A stretch of DNA of 64,000 nucleotides from an uncultured Eubacteriales bacterium (GTDB taxonomy: Bacteria; Bacillota; Clostridia; Lachnospirales; Lachnospiraceae), in assembly GCA_900542465.1 (NCBI GenBank), contig UQNS01000003.1:1-64000 (forward strand), read 5' to 3'. Both the position numbers and the translations under genes were made by a program. Positions 16,241 to 25,274 of this stretch are shown here, in pieces. Under the pieces are notes generated by a model. The model made no database searches, was not told the origin of the DNA, and was given only the letters and a program-made list of their open reading frames with translations. How positions within the stretch are numbered: position 1 is the stretch's first letter; each line of letters opens with the position of its first letter.

Positions 16241-17436
16241 ATGAGGCTTATAAAGAGAGGTCTGTTATCACTTATATGCAAGAAAAAGAAGACATTAATT
16301 TTGTTGTGTATAATTGAGTATCATTTTTTCGGGCCTGATCAGCGCAATAGCTGTTAATAAGGCATTGAATTCTATGCATAAACAGATAGGGGCCAATGTA
16401 AAGACTTCATTTTCGCTTCAGGGAGGAGAGGAAGGGATAAAAAAGGAATTGGCAGAGAAAGCTGCCAGAACAGAGGGGATAGAAAAGCATAATTATCTGA
16501 TCAACAGTGTTGTAAAGACTGACAGGAAGATAGTTGATAAGAGAAACAGCAATGTAAATGTCCAGGGCTACGTCTCAGAGGATGGCGTGAGGATGCTCGG
16601 AATAGAGGACAGCTCTCTTTATCCGGCCTTTTTCAGCAGAATCTATGAGCTCACGGAAGTGAAGCCTGTTAAGAGCGGTGACGCGGGAAGCGCGCTGATC
16701 CATGAGGAGTTTGCCAGATTAAACAATATGAAAGTGGGTGATAGCTTAACTTTACAGAAAAACGGAAAAGAGGTGAAGCTGAAAGTTGTCGGAATATATT
16801 TAGGCACCGCCATCAAACGGGGCGTTATGTCGGCAGATAATGTAGAAAATAATATTTTTACGGATCTCAGATCGGCAGAGACCCTGCAAGGAGGGAAAGA
16901 TACATACATGGGCCAGGCCTGGTTCTTTACGAAGGAAGTGGGACAGATAGAGCATAAAAGACGAGAGTGAAAAACAGAAACAGATGCTGGATTCTATAAA
17001 TGGGGTAAAGAATATAATCAGAATATTTCTGATAGGCATGTCTGCTATGTCAGTTCTGATACTGTCATTTGTTCTGGTTTTCTGGATAAGAGGCCGGATA
17101 AACGAGATAGGGATACTGATCTCCATTGGAATATCAAGGAGAAATGTTTTTGCGCAGCTTATATCAGAGATCTTGATCATTGGGGGATCAAGCCTGATAA
17201 TTGCGAGCATAGCTGGAAGATTCTTATCGAACGGATTGGGGAAGATGTTGGTAAGTATATCCTCCAGCGATAATGGAAGTGTCGGTATCGGTAATTGGCT
17301 TAATATGAGCATAGGCGGAGGTGAATATATGATCTTTATAATAATGGCGGCTGCCATAGTTATTCTTTCCGTCCTGATCGCGTATCTGCCGATAATAGTC
17401 CAGAAACCTAAACAGATATTATCCAGGATGAGTTGA
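16241..17436 (+). pseudogene. Vex-like ABC transporter permease 2 (FtsX family), broken
   Basis: ATG 16241 starts MRLIKRGLLSLICKKKKTLI in the same style as permease 1. A frame change near 16310 leads to the extracellular part (16314-16970: ALIHEEFARLNNMKVGDSLTL, LKVVGIYLGTAIKRG), and another near 16960 to the C-terminal helices (16984-17436: WIRGRINEIGILISIGISRR, PIIVQKPKQILSRMS). It is a paralogue of permease 1 and sits 12 bp after it, consistent with a former heterodimer. At least two lesions separate the pieces. Confidence 0.8.
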
Positions 17437-17447
17437 AAAGAGGGAAT

Positions 17448-18075
17448 ATGAAAATGATAATTATGGAACAAGTCTATTATTCGTATCGTGATATAAACAA
17501 AAAGGTCCTGGAAGATGTGAACATGGCATTTGAAGAGGGAAAATGTACGCTATAGTTGGAAATTCCGGAGAGGGAAAGTCCACTATGCTTAGTATTCTGG
17601 CAGGTCTTGATGTCCCTGACAGAGGAGTCATAAATTCAGAGGGAATGATATAAAGGATAAGGGGTACTCTTATCACAGAAAAAAGAACATTTCGCTGGTT
17701 TTGCAGAATTATAATTTAATAGATTATATGACGCCTATAGAGAACCTGCGTCTGGTAAATCCGGAGGCATACGCGGATATTCTTTTAAAACTGGGATTAT
17801 CCGGAGAAGAAGTCGGACGCAACGTTATGAAGTTGTCGGGAGGACAGCAGCAGCGTGTTGCGATCGGGAGAGCACTGGCTTCTAAAGCGCCTGTTATCCT
17901 CGCGGATGAGCCTACCGGAAATCTTGATGAAAAGACAGCAGAAGGTATTATAGAGCTCTTGAAAAAAACTGGCGCATGAAGAGAATAAATGTGTTATTGT
18001 AGTACACATAGCAAGCAGTTGGCGGATCAGGCGGATTGTGTGCTGACACTGCAGAATAGATGGCTTTGCAGTTAG
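17448..18075 (+). pseudogene. Vex-like ABC transporter ATPase, broken
   Basis: ATG 17448 begins MKMIIMEQVYYSYRDINKKV and stops at TAG 17553-17555. Other frames hold Walker A VGNSGEGKSTMLSILAGLD, the Q-loop LVLQNYN, signature [20 protein letters not shown], Walker [14 protein letters not shown] and, after another shift near 17975, the H-loop HSKQLADQAD, ending at TAG 18073-18075. At least three lesions are present. The longest open piece (17701-17979) is a fragment, not a gene. It completes a permease-permease-ATPase set resembling VexP1-P3 but in a different gene order. Confidence 0.8.
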
Positions 18076-18116
18076 TTTATGTGAAAAATGTTTAGGATTT
18101 GGAAAGCTTAATAGAT

Positions 18117-18773
18117 ATGAAACAGAAAATACTGGTTGTAGAAGATGAGAGAATAACAAGAGAAGGTATAGAAGAATTCTTGAAAGAAAAAGGATTCGAT
18201 GTGATGACTGCGTCCGATGGGGAGGAAGCGTTAGAAAAATTCAGGTGGGCTTCTCTTGTTGTTCTGGATATTATGATACCGAAGATCGATGGCATAGAGG
18301 TTCTGAAAGAGATCAGAAGGATAAGTGATGTGCCTGTCATAATGCTTACAGCTATATCGGATGAAATGACACAGTACAACACGTTCAGTGAACTGGCTGA
18401 TGACTTCGTCAGTAAACCGTTTTCTTTACTGATCCTTATGAAAAGGATAGAGGCTCTGATCAGACGCAAAGAAAATAAAGAACATAAGATATGGGAAAGC
18501 GGAAAGGCAGTCGTAGATTTTTCGTCATATAAGGGGTATCTTGACGGAGAAGATGCGCAGCTTACCGCTAAGGAGATCGCTTTATTGAAATTGCTGGTAG
18601 ACAATGAGGGGATCGTTCTGAGCAGGCAGAAGATCCTGGAAGCTTTATGGACAGATGATGAATCACCGTATGATCGTGTAATAGATGTGTATATAAAGAA
18701 TCTCAGGAAGAAATTAGAGCTTGATTGTTTATCAACTATAAAAGGTGTCGGATATCGTTATGATCAGACTTAA
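18117..18773 (+). CDS. OmpR-family response regulator, VncR-like
   Basis: The 218-residue protein has an N-terminal receiver domain (KILVVEDER, phosphoacceptor D51 in VVLDIMIPK, the conserved lysine in FVSKPFS) and a C-terminal winged helix (LTAKEIALLKLLVDNEG, YDRVIDVYIKNLRKKL, TIKGVGYRYD). ATG 18117 is chosen because the receiver domain starts there; TTG 18099 is possible. It overlaps the kinase gene by 14 bp. By position after a Vex-type transporter locus it corresponds to pneumococcal VncR. It is intact although the transporter genes beside it are broken. It may read the TTTCATA direct repeat at 14792. Confidence 0.9.
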   Translation: MKQKILVVEDERITREGIEEFLKEKGFDVMTASDGEEALEKFRWASLVVLDIMIPKIDGIEVLKEIRRISDVPVIMLTAISDEMTQYNTFSELADDFVSKPFSLLILMKRIEALIRRKENKEHKIWESGKAVVDFSSYKGYLDGEDAQLTAKEIALLKLLVDNEGIVLSRQKILEALWTDDESPYDRVIDVYIKNLRKKLELDCLSTIKGVGYRYDQT

Positions 18774-20145
18774 GCTATTTCCAAAAACATTTTTGATAAC
18801 AACGCTTTTGTTTATATCTCTTATTGCGGTTATACACGGATTTATATTTTTTCTGCTCCCTCAGATATATGAAAAACAGAAGAAGGATGAAATTACGCAA
18901 AAGGCAAATATGCTTATTGAGGAGATCGATAATAAGTCAAAAGAGGAGATCCTTGAGGAGAGTAATCTTTTTTCTAAAGAAAAGGGGGTCAATATAAGTA
19001 TAACTATAAGGGGAAAAGAATATTATTTTGAAAGTTTCAATATGGTTCAAATATCAACTAACGGAAGTGATTCAGATATTGAGACTTTTATAATAGGAGG
19101 TCAGCAGGTCGATTCCAGTTATTTTATAATGCAGGTACGAAGATTTACAGATTCGGAAGGGAATCCGGCCACACTGCAGATGATGACGGATGTAAAGCCT
19201 ATAAAGGAGGCAAGGAGCGCGACGCTGAAGAGCGTTCCGTACACTCTGACCATATCTCTTATCAGCGCTCTGATCTTTTCTTATTTCTACAGTAAATATA
19301 TAACAAAGCCTATTAAGAAGATGGTATCGGTCACAGGAGAGATGGAGGATATGTCAAGGGATGCATTCTATCCTATCGCGGGGAGCGATGAGATCAATAT
19401 CCTGGGGGCGAGAATAAATGCGCTTTATACAAGTCTTTTAAGTACTATCGATGCGCTGGAGGAGGAAAACATCCATATCTCCAATATGGAAAAGGAGCGT
19501 GTCCTTTTTATGAGGGCGGCGTCCCACGAACTAAAGACTCCGCTGACCAACCTGCGCGTCGTGCTGGAGAACATGCTTCTGAAGATCGGTCCGTATAAAG
19601 ACCATGATAGATACCTGGAAGAATCTATAGCTGTAGTGGATAAGCTTTACGGAATGATACAAAATATTCTCATTTCTCATGAAGAGGTCCAGGGCGGCAT
19701 GTATAAGGGTAAGGAATATGTTGAAATTGATGGCTTAGTGAAAAAGATAGTAAGTGATAATGATGCGTTGGCAGAAGCGAAAGGTATAAATATCGTATTA
19801 GAGTTGGACAGAGTCAATGTGCATGCCAATGGATCCTTGTGTGAGAAAGTGCTTTCCAACCTTATCTCAAATGCGATCAGGTATACTGAAAAAGATGGAA
19901 CGATAGTTATAAGAGCGTCTGAGGAGAGTTTGTCCATAAGAAATGAATGTGAGCCTATCGGGGAGGATAAGCTGCAGAAGATATTCGATCCTTTATACAG
20001 GCTGGAAGACAGCCGAAATTCCGACCAGGGGGGAAGCGGTATGGGGTTGTATATAGTAAAAATGCTCTTAGAAAGTGAAGGATTTAAGTATAGTTTCCTT
20101 CCTTATGAAAAAGGAATGGAATTTATTATCTGTTTAAAACGGTGA
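18760..20145 (+). CDS. Sensor histidine kinase, VncS-like
   Basis: The 461-residue kinase has a first membrane helix at about residues 8-30, an extracellular sensor of about 130 residues, a second helix near 160-183 and a HAMP-like linker. The dimerisation domain has H256 (RAASHELKTPLTNL). The ATP domain has the N box NLISNAIRY, the F box IFDPLYRLEDSR and the G2 box GSGMGLYIVK. It should phosphorylate the regulator encoded with 14-bp overlap upstream. No lesion is seen, in contrast to the transporter genes that such kinases usually control. Confidence 0.9.
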   Translation: MIRLKLFPKTFLITTLLFISLIAVIHGFIFFLLPQIYEKQKKDEITQKANMLIEEIDNKSKEEILEESNLFSKEKGVNISITIRGKEYYFESFNMVQISTNGSDSDIETFIIGGQQVDSSYFIMQVRRFTDSEGNPATLQMMTDVKPIKEARSATLKSVPYTLTISLISALIFSYFYSKYITKPIKKMVSVTGEMEDMSRDAFYPIAGSDEINILGARINALYTSLLSTIDALEEENIHISNMEKERVLFMRAASHELKTPLTNLRVVLENMLLKIGPYKDHDRYLEESIAVVDKLYGMIQNILISHEEVQGGMYKGKEYVEIDGLVKKIVSDNDALAEAKGINIVLELDRVNVHANGSLCEKVLSNLISNAIRYTEKDGTIVIRASEESLSIRNECEPIGEDKLQKIFDPLYRLEDSRNSDQGGSGMGLYIVKMLLESEGFKYSFLPYEKGMEFIICLKR

Positions 20146-20158
20146 TATTATGTATATT

Positions 20159-20195
20159 ACAGCCTCTCGAAATTTTTTTCGGGGGGCTGTTTTTA
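20159..20195 (+). terminator. Terminator after the histidine kinase gene
   Basis: AGCCTCTCGAAA (20161-20172) pairs over 12 bp, with a few G-U pairs, with TTTCGGGGGGCT ending at 20189, then GTTTTT. Confidence 0.75.
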
Positions 20196-20233
20196 CGCAC
20201 ATTTTTAAATAAGCTTATTGAATTAATATAAAA

Positions 20234-20249
20234 GTTAGTGCATGCTAAT
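20234..20249. promoter_or_regulatory. GTTAG-N6-CTAAT operator-like site
   Basis: GTTAG-TGCATG-CTAAT; the inner 14 bases form a perfect palindrome. It lies 68-83 bp upstream of the small exported protein gene at 20317. It matches, in spacing and flanks, the sites at 7077-7092 and 38349-38364. Confidence 0.45.
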
Positions 20250-20316
20250 TTTCGTAGATATTTAATAGAAATTAAATGGTTTTGATTTAAAAAATATGAA
20301 AAAAATGAGTTAATCA

Positions 20317-20652
20317 ATGAAAAAGAAGAAAGGATCGATCGTAAGAGGATTGGCGGCCGGCATGCTGGTAACAGCTTTAGGCGCCGGAATTGCCGCTTCT
20401 CTCATGACTATCGCCAATCATACTGTTATCGCGGAGGAAAAAGGAGAGCCGAAGTGGGAATATAACAATGGAAGGATATATTCTGACAGCCTGGATGCGG
20501 CGGTGGACTACCTAAATAAAAATATAGAGGAGATCAGGGTATACACATTGGGCTACACTGCTTTGGATATTTACTACCCTGGGCAGTACTCCGCAGACAA
20601 TCCGCTTATCGGTAAAAACGGACTTATCAACTATGATTATAAAGTTGAATAG
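20317..20652 (+). CDS. Small exported protein of unknown function
   Basis: The 111-residue product has a basic start (MKKKKGSIVRG) and a hydrophobic segment of about 22 residues followed by NHTVIAEEK, so it is exported or anchored by one N-terminal helix. The remaining 70 residues are hydrophilic and aromatic-rich (WEYNNGRIYS, YYPGQYSADN) and match no family I recognise. The ribosome binding site is weak (GAGTTAATCA). It stands alone between two terminators, so it is its own transcription unit, behind a GTTAG-N6-CTAAT site also seen before a NEAT-like gene. A metal or heme link is only inference. Confidence 0.65.
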   Translation: MKKKKGSIVRGLAAGMLVTALGAGIAASLMTIANHTVIAEEKGEPKWEYNNGRIYSDSLDAAVDYLNKNIEEIRVYTLGYTALDIYYPGQYSADNPLIGKNGLINYDYKVE

Positions 20653-20658
20653 ATACAG

Positions 20659-20724
20659 ATCGTCTGACGCAGGGGCCGAACCGGTATTCCGTTGGCAAGC
20701 TCCTGCAGCAGGCGATTTTTATAT
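20659..20724 (+). terminator. Terminator after the small exported protein
   Basis: Two nested stems: ATCG-CTG with CAG-GCGAT, and GCAGG with CCTGC, with T run at the end. Confidence 0.6.
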
Positions 20725-20845
20725 ATTATTCAGGCAAATGTAAATAATAAAATAAATCTTCTTGCAATAGTTGTAATAACTTATTATTATGAGAAAAGTC
20801 AGACTTTGTTAACATATTAACCTGAAAATTTTAGTGAGTTGGATA

Positions 20846-22207
20846 ATGGAAAGAGAAAGATTCGGATCACGTCTTGGATTCATACTTATCAGTGCAGGAT
20901 GTGCGATTGGAATAGGGAATGTATGGAAATTTCCATATATGGTCGGTCAGAACGGCGGAGGGATCTTTGTTTTATTCTATCTGCTGTTTCTTGTTATATT
21001 CGGAATCCCGATAATGACAATGGAATTTTCTATAGGAAGGGCGGCCCAGAAGAGTCCGGTCAAGCTATATCAGCAGTTGGAAAAGCCCGGACAGAAGTGG
21101 CATATTCACGGATATGTATCTATGGCGGGAAACTATATCCTTATGATGTTTTATACAGTTGTATGCGGCTGGATGCTTTACTACCTGTATGCAGCGGTAA
21201 CGGGCAAGTACTCAGGTATGAACAGTGAACAGATAGGCGGATTCTTCTCTGAGCTTTTATCAAGTCCTGTCAGGCTCATCGTCTGTATGGGCATAGTCGT
21301 AGCGGTAGGATTCCTTATTATCTCCATAGGACTGCAGAATGGTCTTGAGAAGGTGTCTAAGGTAATGATGGTGCTTCTTATCATTCTGATGGCGGTTCTT
21401 GCAGTAAATTCTATTTTTCTGCAGGGGGGAGGAGAAGGGCTTAAATTTTACCTGAAACCTGACCTGAATAAAATGAATGAAGTCGGAATCGGAAATGTGG
21501 TTCTGGGAGCTATGACTCAGGCGTTCTTTACATTAAGTATCGGAATGGGAGCAATGGCTATCTTCGGTTCATATATAGGAAAAGAGAGGTCTCTTTTTGG
21601 AGAATCGATCAACATAGCTATCCTTGATACGCTGGTTGCAATATGTTCCGGGCTCATTATCTTTCCGGCATGTGCAGCATATAATATCGATGTAACAAGC
21701 GGACCAAGTCTTTTATTTATTACCCTGCCTAATGTGTTTAACCACCTTCCGGGAGGAAGGATATGGGGAAGTCTCTTCTTTTTATTCATGCTTTTTGCGG
21801 CCTTTTCAACAGTTCTTGCAGTGTTTGAGAATATCATCTCATGCTGTATGGATCTTTTTGGATGGTCAAGGAAAAAGGCCTGTTATTTAAATATTATTAT
21901 TATGTTTGCCATGGCCTTGCCGTGCGCACTTGGATTTAATGTCTTATCCGGTATCCACCCTATGGGTGGAACAAGCGGGATCCTCGATTTTGAGGATTTC
22001 CTGGTAAGTAATCTTATTCTTCCGCTGGGCTCGCTGGTCATCCTCTTTTTCTGCGTATTGAATAAGGGATGGGGCTGGAATAACTTCTTTAAAGAGGCTA
22101 ACACAGGGAAAGGGCCTAAGCTTCCTCGATGGACGAGGGGGTACCTGACCTTTGTTCTGCCTGTAATAGTTGCGATCGTATTTATTATGGGGATCATAAA
22201 GATATAG
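20846..22207 (+). CDS. NSS-family sodium-dependent amino acid transporter
   Basis: The 453-residue protein starts MERERFGSRLGFILISAGCAIGIGNVWKFPY, broken here as SRLGFILISAG and GIGNVWKFPYM, the conserved first helix of neurotransmitter:sodium symporters where substrate and sodium bind. Further hallmarks are NGGGIFVLFY, PIMTMEFSIGR and FSTVLAVFENI. About 12 membrane segments are expected, fitting the short bacterial type. ATG 20846 is preferred; GTG 20834 would add four residues. The substrate is probably a hydrophobic or aromatic amino acid, not determinable here. A short inverted repeat GTTAA-CATA-TTAAC lies at 20808-20821. Confidence 0.92.
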   Translation: MERERFGSRLGFILISAGCAIGIGNVWKFPYMVGQNGGGIFVLFYLLFLVIFGIPIMTMEFSIGRAAQKSPVKLYQQLEKPGQKWHIHGYVSMAGNYILMMFYTVVCGWMLYYLYAAVTGKYSGMNSEQIGGFFSELLSSPVRLIVCMGIVVAVGFLIISIGLQNGLEKVSKVMMVLLIILMAVLAVNSIFLQGGGEGLKFYLKPDLNKMNEVGIGNVVLGAMTQAFFTLSIGMGAMAIFGSYIGKERSLFGESINIAILDTLVAICSGLIIFPACAAYNIDVTSGPSLLFITLPNVFNHLPGGRIWGSLFFLFMLFAAFSTVLAVFENIISCCMDLFGWSRKKACYLNIIIMFAMALPCALGFNVLSGIHPMGGTSGILDFEDFLVSNLILPLGSLVILFFCVLNKGWGWNNFFKEANTGKGPKLPRWTRGYLTFVLPVIVAIVFIMGIIKI

Positions 22208-22220
22208 AGGCCTGATGTTT

Positions 22221-22268
22221 AAAAGCTTCCGTTACAGATGAATTGCATCTGTAACGGAAGCTTTTGCT
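22221..22268. terminator. Bidirectional terminator between NSS and CDF genes
   Basis: A perfect 20-bp stem (22221-22240 with 22246-22265) around a 5-nt loop AATTG, with A run before and T run after. It serves both convergent genes. Confidence 0.9.
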
Positions 22269-22283
22269 GTCTCGGGGTGATAT

Positions 22284-23261
22284 TTACGCTTTTGCCGCGA
22301 GGACCGGATCGAATCTGTCCGGTTCAATGTATATCTGCAGACTGTACTGAGGAAGCTGCCTGTAGAGTTCGGCTTCGATATTATTGATTATAACTGTATC
22401 ATCGACATTTTCGTCATCAGGGATCTCGATCTTAAGGCAAATGTGGATAAAGTTTTCGCTCTTATGTGTGATCTGGTGATTAAGGATGCGTCCGACACCG
22501 GGCGTTGATCCTGCGATATTGAGGATCCGGTCTAAAACCTTTTTATTAGGGGCTTCTCCGATAATAAGCAGACACATTTTATAAGTTATGAAAATACCGC
22601 CGATCACGATCACGATGCCGACGATCGTACCGCCGAGCGCGTCGAAGAATTCATTTCCAGTAACAAGAGTCAAGGCTACGCCGATGCCGGCGATAATAAG
22701 ACCAAGGATAGCGAGGGCATCTTCTGCAAGTACGCACGCAAGTTCGCTGGCTTTCGTCTCTCTCCAGAAGCGGAAAAGGCCAAGCTCCTGGAGCTCTTCC
22801 TTTTCTCTGTGTTCTTTAGCCTCTTTAATGCCGCTTCTGAAGCTGAAAGCTTCCATGATGACTGCGGCTATTATAACTATAAGAGAGAGGATGATGCCTT
22901 TCTTATCAACAGGAACGAATCCGCCTTCGTGCACTATCTCTCGAAGCTTTCCGGCGGAAGACAAAAGGGAGTATAATCCGCCGATAAAGAAAAGGAGAAG
23001 GGCAACTATGAGACTGGCGACGTATCTTGCCATGGTATAGCCATAAGGGTGCTTTTCATCAGGATCCTTATCGCTGGCGATCTTTTTGCCGACTATAAGA
23101 GCAAACTGGTTACCGCAGTCGCTGAAGGAATGTATAGCCTCTGCCATCATTGAGGAAGAGCCGGAAATGATCCCGACAATAAGTTTCATTATAAAAACGC
23201 CGATATTGGCAAGCAGCGCGGCAAGTATAGCAGCGCTTCCGCCGGATTTCTTTTTAGACAT
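22284..23261 (-). CDS. Cation diffusion facilitator (CDF) family efflux protein
   Basis: The 325-residue protein has about six membrane segments. The CDF signature is visible: LLANIGVFIMKLIVGIISG, SMMAEAIHSFSDCGNQ with H/D metal ligands in helix II, HPYGYTMARYVASL, and the helix V pattern LAEDALAILGLI. A C-terminal cytoplasmic domain of about 95 residues follows (ILNHQITHKSENFIHICLKIEIP). ATG 23261 is supported by GAAAGAG 8 nt upstream. It exports a divalent metal such as zinc, iron or manganese in exchange for protons. It is divergent from the GntR-ABC operon. Confidence 0.9.
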   Translation of the reverse strand: MSKKKSGGSAAILAALLANIGVFIMKLIVGIISGSSSMMAEAIHSFSDCGNQFALIVGKKIASDKDPDEKHPYGYTMARYVASLIVALLLFFIGGLYSLLSSAGKLREIVHEGGFVPVDKKGIILSLIVIIAAVIMEAFSFRSGIKEAKEHREKEELQELGLFRFWRETKASELACVLAEDALAILGLIIAGIGVALTLVTGNEFFDALGGTIVGIVIVIGGIFITYKMCLLIIGEAPNKKVLDRILNIAGSTPGVGRILNHQITHKSENFIHICLKIEIPDDENVDDTVIINNIEAELYRQLPQYSLQIYIEPDRFDPVLAAKA

Positions 23262-23342
23262 TATCATCACTCTTTCTGAATTTATTTGTTTTATTTTATC
23301 AATAATAAAATAAATAATGTGAGTAATCAATAATATTTATGG

Positions 23343-23383
23343 TTGACATACATAATGATCCAGTGTACTATCTTACTAGTACA
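23343..23383 (+). promoter_or_regulatory. Promoter and overlapping palindrome of the GntR(YtrA)-ABC operon
   Basis: TTGACA (23343-23348), 17-bp spacer and TACTAT (23366-23371). The inverted repeat TGTACTA (23364-23370), N6, TAGTACA (23377-23383) covers the -10 box, so a bound repressor would block the polymerase. The GntR-type regulator encoded next is the obvious candidate. Confidence 0.7.
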
Positions 23384-23413
23384 TGTGTTTGTATTTTAAA
23401 GAAGGAGTTAAAT

Positions 23414-23788
23414 ATGGAATTTAAATCAAATGTTCCAATTTATCTGCAGGTGATAGAAAATATCAGAAATAAGATTATCAGCGGCAGCTTACATCCGGGT
23501 GAGAAACTGCCGTCTTCAAGAGAACTGGCTTTTCAGTACGGCATCAATCCCAATACTGCGGCCCGTGTCTACACAGAGATGGAGCATATGGGGATGACGT
23601 TTACAAAAAGGGGTATAGGGACCTTCATTACTGAAAGCAAGGAAGCTATTGAAGGATTTAAGAATAAACGTATGGAAGAGATAATAGATGGTTTTCTTAC
23701 CGAGATGAAGGAAATTGGATATTTCGTTAAGGATATTCCGCAGATTCTCATGGAATATCTTGATAAAACGGGGGAGAAGTTATTATGA
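23414..23788 (+). CDS. GntR-family regulator, YtrA subfamily
   Basis: The 124-residue protein has the GntR winged helix (PIYLQVIENIRNKIISG, LPSSRELAFQYGINPNTAAR, YTEMEHMG, RGIGTFI) and only a short helical tail, as in the YtrA subfamily. ATG 23414 follows AAGGAG. The stop overlaps the ATPase start by 4 bp (ATGA). YtrA-type regulators control the ABC transporter in their own operon, often in answer to cell-envelope stress or antibiotics. A palindrome over the promoter supports self-repression. Confidence 0.92.
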   Translation: MEFKSNVPIYLQVIENIRNKIISGSLHPGEKLPSSRELAFQYGINPNTAARVYTEMEHMGMTFTKRGIGTFITESKEAIEGFKNKRMEEIIDGFLTEMKEIGYFVKDIPQILMEYLDKTGEKLL

Positions 23789-24474
23789 GACTAGAATGTA
23801 AAAATGTTGTAAAGAGATATTATTCAGTTGTTGCATTAAATAATTTAAACATGCTGCTTGAATCCGGGAAAGTATATGCGCTGATCGGACCTAACGGAAG
23901 CGGTAAATCCACCATTATGAAGATAATGGCAGGACTTTCACAGCCTACCAGCGGAGATGTCACGCTTGACGGTGAAAATATCGGATGGAGGACTAAGGCA
24001 AAAATAGCATACATGCCTACAGAGCCATACTTCTTTACATATATGAGATGCTCGGATGTGGCAAAGTATCATCAGGATTTTTTCGGTGATTTTGATATTA
24101 AGAGATTTGAAGCACTTATGGCGGATATGCAGGTGCCGCTTGACAGAAAGATGCGCGAACTGTCATCCGGTATGATGGCCAAGCTTAAGATCGCCATTAC
24201 ACTTTCCAGAAACTGCCCGCTGATCCTGCTTGATGAACCGATGAACGGGATAGATATGATCTCAAGAGACCATATTATGCAGGCGATCATAAAAAATATT
24301 CGGAAAGATATCACGATAGTTATCTCAAGTCATATGGTGGAAGAACTGGAGAAGATCGTCGATTCGGCTATTTTCATGCAGAACGGCGCGACTGTTCTTC
24401 AGGGAGATGTCGAGGAGCTCAGAGAGAAGCGGGGCAGATCGATCGCGGATATCTACAGAGAGATATATGGTTAA
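23785..24474 (+). CDS. ABC transporter ATP-binding protein (YtrB-like)
   Basis: The 229-residue ATPase has Walker A GPNGSGKST, a degenerate signature LSSGMMAKLKIA in place of LSGGQ, Walker B LILLDEPMNGID and the H-loop SSHMVEE. The sequence ends soon after, without extra domains. It starts inside the regulator stop codon (ATGA) and is followed after 17 bp by the membrane partner, so regulator, ATPase and permease form one operon. It is probably an export or envelope-stress ABC system rather than an importer, since no binding protein is encoded. Confidence 0.92.
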   Translation: MRLECKNVVKRYYSVVALNNLNMLLESGKVYALIGPNGSGKSTIMKIMAGLSQPTSGDVTLDGENIGWRTKAKIAYMPTEPYFFTYMRCSDVAKYHQDFFGDFDIKRFEALMADMQVPLDRKMRELSSGMMAKLKIAITLSRNCPLILLDEPMNGIDMISRDHIMQAIIKNIRKDITIVISSHMVEELEKIVDSAIFMQNGATVLQGDVEELREKRGRSIADIYREIYG

Positions 24475-24491
24475 TAAGGGGGAATAAATAA

Positions 24492-25247
24492 ATGTGGACA
24501 ATGTTTAAATATGAACTGCAGAGGAACAGGATAGCTTATGCGATATTTGCGGGCATTCTTGCTGCATTGGAGGTCGGATACGCGATCAGTGTCGGACTTG
24601 GGAAAGAGCGTGCAATGGCAGGTTTCCTTGCTGCGCTGGTATTTGCCGGAGGGATAACGGTACTTTTTGTTATGATAAACGGGATCTTGCTTTACTCAAG
24701 AGATCTTAACCAGAAGACAGGTTATATGGTATTTATGACACCTCTTTCCGCATATAAGATAATCGGCGCCAAGCTGATCACGACACTGATCGTTTCTTCA
24801 GCATTCCTGGCCGCTTATATCGGTTTTGGAGTTTTAAATTTCAATATGATCGCGGCTAAGTACGATGTTAAAATAGTGGATGTGCTGCTTTCAGTAATTA
24901 CAAGACAGGCTGATATGACGATCGCCAATCTTGGACTTATAGCGATATGGAACGTTATTCTGGGTTACATTTCCCTTTTCACTATTATTTTATTTGCCTA
25001 TTTTGCTATGTCCGTTTCAGCAACTATCCTTCAGAACAGCAAGGCTAAGAAGTTCGTATCATTTCTGATATTTGTAGGACTGATCGTTGCATTAACTCTT
25101 ATTGAGAGATTGATGCCTGGTGGTATATCATCTAATTTTGCAGAGCTTATAAAGATCCAGTGGCCATCGACCCTCTTTGAAGTTATCTGCTGTATAGGCG
25201 CTTTCTGGGGAACGGGCTACTTGCTGGAGAAGAAGATAAATCTGTAA
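24492..25247 (+). CDS. ABC-2-type permease subunit of the YtrA-regulated transporter
   Basis: The 251-residue protein has about six membrane helices: FAGILAALEVGYAISVG, LVFAGGITVLFVMING, LITTLIVSSAFLAAYIGFG, IWNVILGYISLFTIILF, FVSFLIFVGLIVALTL, TLFEVICCIGAFWGTGY. The segment YSRDLNQKTGYMVFMTPLSAYKIIG resembles the cytoplasmic coupling loop of ABC-2 permeases (LYSRDLNQKTGYMVF.TPLS). Paired with the ATPase 17 bp upstream. The cargo is unknown. Confidence 0.85.
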   Translation: MWTMFKYELQRNRIAYAIFAGILAALEVGYAISVGLGKERAMAGFLAALVFAGGITVLFVMINGILLYSRDLNQKTGYMVFMTPLSAYKIIGAKLITTLIVSSAFLAAYIGFGVLNFNMIAAKYDVKIVDVLLSVITRQADMTIANLGLIAIWNVILGYISLFTIILFAYFAMSVSATILQNSKAKKFVSFLIFVGLIVALTLIERLMPGGISSNFAELIKIQWPSTLFEVICCIGAFWGTGYLLEKKINL

Positions 25248-25274
25248 ATATAGGATATATGTGAGGAAAATACA

